Origin: Thiocystis violascens DSM 198
GTDB lineage: Bacteria; Pseudomonadota; Gammaproteobacteria; Chromatiales; Chromatiaceae
Length of the DNA stretch: 64,000 nucleotides
Reading direction: 5' to 3'
NCBI RefSeq assembly: GCF_000227745.2
Contig: NC_018012.1
Location: 868,001-932,000 of the forward strand
This document shows positions 62,590 through 64,000 of this stretch, piece after piece (the stretch's first letter is position 1; every line of letters begins with the position of its first letter). Position numbers and translations under genes: made by a program. Under the pieces are notes generated by a model. The model had not been told where the DNA came from and did no database searches. It was given only the letters and a program-made list of their open reading frames with translations.

Positions 62590-63488
62590 AACAGCTCGTC
62601 ATTCTCAGCGGCAAGGGCGGCACCGGCAAAACCAGCGTCACCGCGGCCTTCGCCCATCTGGCGTCCCAGGGGCCGTTCGCCGACCGGATTCTGTTGGCCG
62701 ACGCCGATGTGGACGCCGCCAATCTGGAACTCGTCCTCCAGCCGCGCCGGCTCGACACCCAGCCGTTTCGCGGCGGCCAAGTGGCCGTGATCGACGACGA
62801 CACCTGCATGCGCTGTGGCGACTGCGAATCGGTCTGCCGCTTCGACGCCATCGTCGAGATCGACGGGGGCTGGGCGATCGACCCCATCGCCTGCGACGGT
62901 TGCGCCGCTTGCGTCTATCAATGTCCGACCGAAAGCATCGCCATGCAGGAACAGACGGTCGGCGAATGCGCCCGATCCGACAGCCGTTATGGACCGCTCC
63001 ATCATGCCAATCTGTCTCCGGGTCAGGAAAATTCCGGCAAGCTGGTCACCCAGGTCCGGCAGCGCGCCCGCCAGCACGCACTGGACGAGCAGCGCGAGTT
63101 GGTGATCGTGGATGGCCCGCCCGGCATCGGCTGTCCGGTGATTGCCGCCGTGTCTGGCGCGGATCTGGCGCTGTTGGTGACCGAACCGACGGTCTCCGGC
63201 ATCCATGACCTGCGTCGCGCGCTGCAAACCGTCCAGCACTTTGGCGTTCCGGCACTGGTTTGCATCAACAAGGCCGATGTCTATCCGGACGGCGCGCGCG
63301 AGATCGAAGCCGATTGCGCCGCGCAAGGGATCGCCACGGTCGGCCGGATTCCCTTCGACCTGACCGTCGCCAGCGCCATGGTCGCGGGCGAGGCGGTGAC
63401 CGTCTATCGCCCCGACGCCCCCGCCAGCCTCGCGCTGTCCGCGCTGTGGGAGCGCGTCGTACCCTTCCTGTTGGAAGCGCCGGCATGA
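62586..63488 (+). CDS. MinD/Mrp-type ATPase with ferredoxin insert 2
   Basis: 300 aa. GKGGTGKTS, CMRCGDCESVC and CDGCAACVYQC cluster motifs, DGPPGIGCPV and INKADVYPDG. Paralogue of the upstream ATPase, without the repeat insert; the pair probably forms a heterodimer, as in ORP-type clusters. ATGA overlap with the upstream gene gives translational coupling. Confidence 0.95.
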   Translation: MKQLVILSGKGGTGKTSVTAAFAHLASQGPFADRILLADADVDAANLELVLQPRRLDTQPFRGGQVAVIDDDTCMRCGDCESVCRFDAIVEIDGGWAIDPIACDGCAACVYQCPTESIAMQEQTVGECARSDSRYGPLHHANLSPGQENSGKLVTQVRQRARQHALDEQRELVIVDGPPGIGCPVIAAVSGADLALLVTEPTVSGIHDLRRALQTVQHFGVPALVCINKADVYPDGAREIEADCAAQGIATVGRIPFDLTVASAMVAGEAVTVYRPDAPASLALSALWERVVPFLLEAPA

Positions 63489-63553
63489 CCGCACGAAAAA
63501 CCCTTTGAACAACTCACCTTTGAACAACCTAATCAACAACCAGGAAACTTGAG

Positions 63554-63925
63554 ATGAAAATTGCCATTACCGCCGAAACCAGCCAGGGACTCGACAGCCA
63601 GGTTGCCCAACATTTTGGACACGCGCCCTATTTCATTCTGGTAGACATTGAAGACGGTGCGGTGACCGCGACGCGGGACATCGCCAATCCCTTCGCCGAA
63701 GCCCATCAGCCGGGCGAAATCCCGGAGTTCATCCGGCAACAGAACGCCGAGGTCATGTTGAGTGGCGGCATGGGCGGACGCGCCATCGAGTTCTTTACGC
63801 AGGCCGGCATCAAAACCGCCACCGGCGCGACGGGCACGGTGCGCGAATCGCTGGAAAAGTATCTCGGCGGCACCCTCGTCGCCGCCGCGCCCTGCGCCGA
63901 GAGCGTGGCGCACGGGCACGGCTGA
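63554..63925 (+). CDS. NifX/NafY-like protein 2
   Basis: 123 aa. KIAITAETSQGLDSQVAQHF, GHAPYFILVDIEDGAV and MLSGGMGGRAIEFFTQAGIK are characteristic; His in AQHFGHAPYF and the C-terminal HGHG. Second member of the family in the cluster, 65 bp after the ATPases. Confidence 0.93.
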   Translation: MKIAITAETSQGLDSQVAQHFGHAPYFILVDIEDGAVTATRDIANPFAEAHQPGEIPEFIRQQNAEVMLSGGMGGRAIEFFTQAGIKTATGATGTVRESLEKYLGGTLVAAAPCAESVAHGHG

Positions 63926-63957
63926 ACCGGAGACGCGCGGTTGAGACGGAGCATCCC

Positions 63958-64000
63958 TTGACGGCCTTCATCCTGACCGCCGGTCTCCTCGCGGCCGGTG
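63958..64000 (+). CDS. Start of an unidentified gene cut by the right edge
   Basis: TTG at 63958 with GGAG 7 nt upstream opens a frame LTAFILTAGLLAAG to the end of the window; a hydrophobic start, possibly a membrane protein. Too short to name. Confidence 0.3.
   Translation, partial: MTAFILTAGLLAAG

Overview
The window is GC-rich chromosomal DNA of a gammaproteobacterium. The housekeeping set (mazG, ispG, arfB, tilS, accA, trxC, cnoX, aguB, an orphan petA-type Rieske protein) fits a Chromatiaceae-like purple sulfur bacterium or relative. That placement is an inference from gene content and repeat style; no photosynthesis or sulfur-oxidation gene lies inside the window to prove it.

Layout. 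1-3.1 kb is a worn accessory stretch: a partial type IV pilin, a 32-bp tandem repeat array, a Sel1-repeat protein, a SprT-like pseudogene and an IS3-family element broken by a nonsense codon and carrying a short inserted repeat. 3.4-11.1 kb is ordinary chromosome: tRNA-Arg, mazG, a NUDIX hydrolase, ispG, a periplasmic GlcG/HbpS-type protein, a 59-aa gene, arfB, a universal stress protein, a PilZ protein and a membrane-anchored J-domain protein. An orphan MacB-type permease follows.

12.6-36.3 kb is the remarkable part, a defence-island-like block read almost entirely on the minus strand. In transcription order it holds an IscS/NifS-type cysteine desulfurase, a DUF4007 protein translationally coupled (ATGA) to a large P-loop ATPase, a DEAD/DEAH helicase with an N-terminal nuclease-like region (a SAM methyltransferase diverges from it), and a 1335-aa HerA-type ATPase. 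After small antitoxin-like genes and a duplicated Rpn-type nuclease comes a second, diverged DUF4007-like plus P-loop ATPase pair, separated by a MazEF module. Three of the large genes are broken: the desulfurase by a nested IS200-in-gene and IS5-in-IS200 insertion, ATPase 2 by an IS5 copy plus two frameshifts, and ATPase 1 by one frameshift. All insertions can be removed on paper to give open genes of exact codon length, so the ancestral system is reconstructable.

36.3-39.3 kb is repeat-rich DNA and a peptidoglycan-active protein. 39.3-53.9 kb is again ordinary: divergent trxC and cnoX, DUF29, tilS, accA, Uma2, a YdjM-type membrane protein, aguB, a TrpD2-like protein, a small Rieske protein, a host-attachment-type protein, FRG and RDD proteins and a PAS histidine kinase/FixJ-type regulator pair. 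A second IS200 copy and a third IS5 copy lie at 54.0 and 56.8 kb, among YchJ, SUMF1-type, DUF89 and beta-propeller-like genes. 59-64 kb is a cluster resembling the orange-protein (ORP) type: a DUF134 regulator, an orphan Rieske subunit, a Gly-rich DUF5320-like protein, two NifX-like proteins and two MinD-type ATPases with ferredoxin insertions.

Short dispersed repeats pervade the window: CCTGAG...CTTCG REP-like hairpins, a 62-bp tandem array, CTTGCCC heptads and GTAGGGGCGAAT palindromes. Two of the insertions lie in frame inside protein genes and encode the same peptide type.
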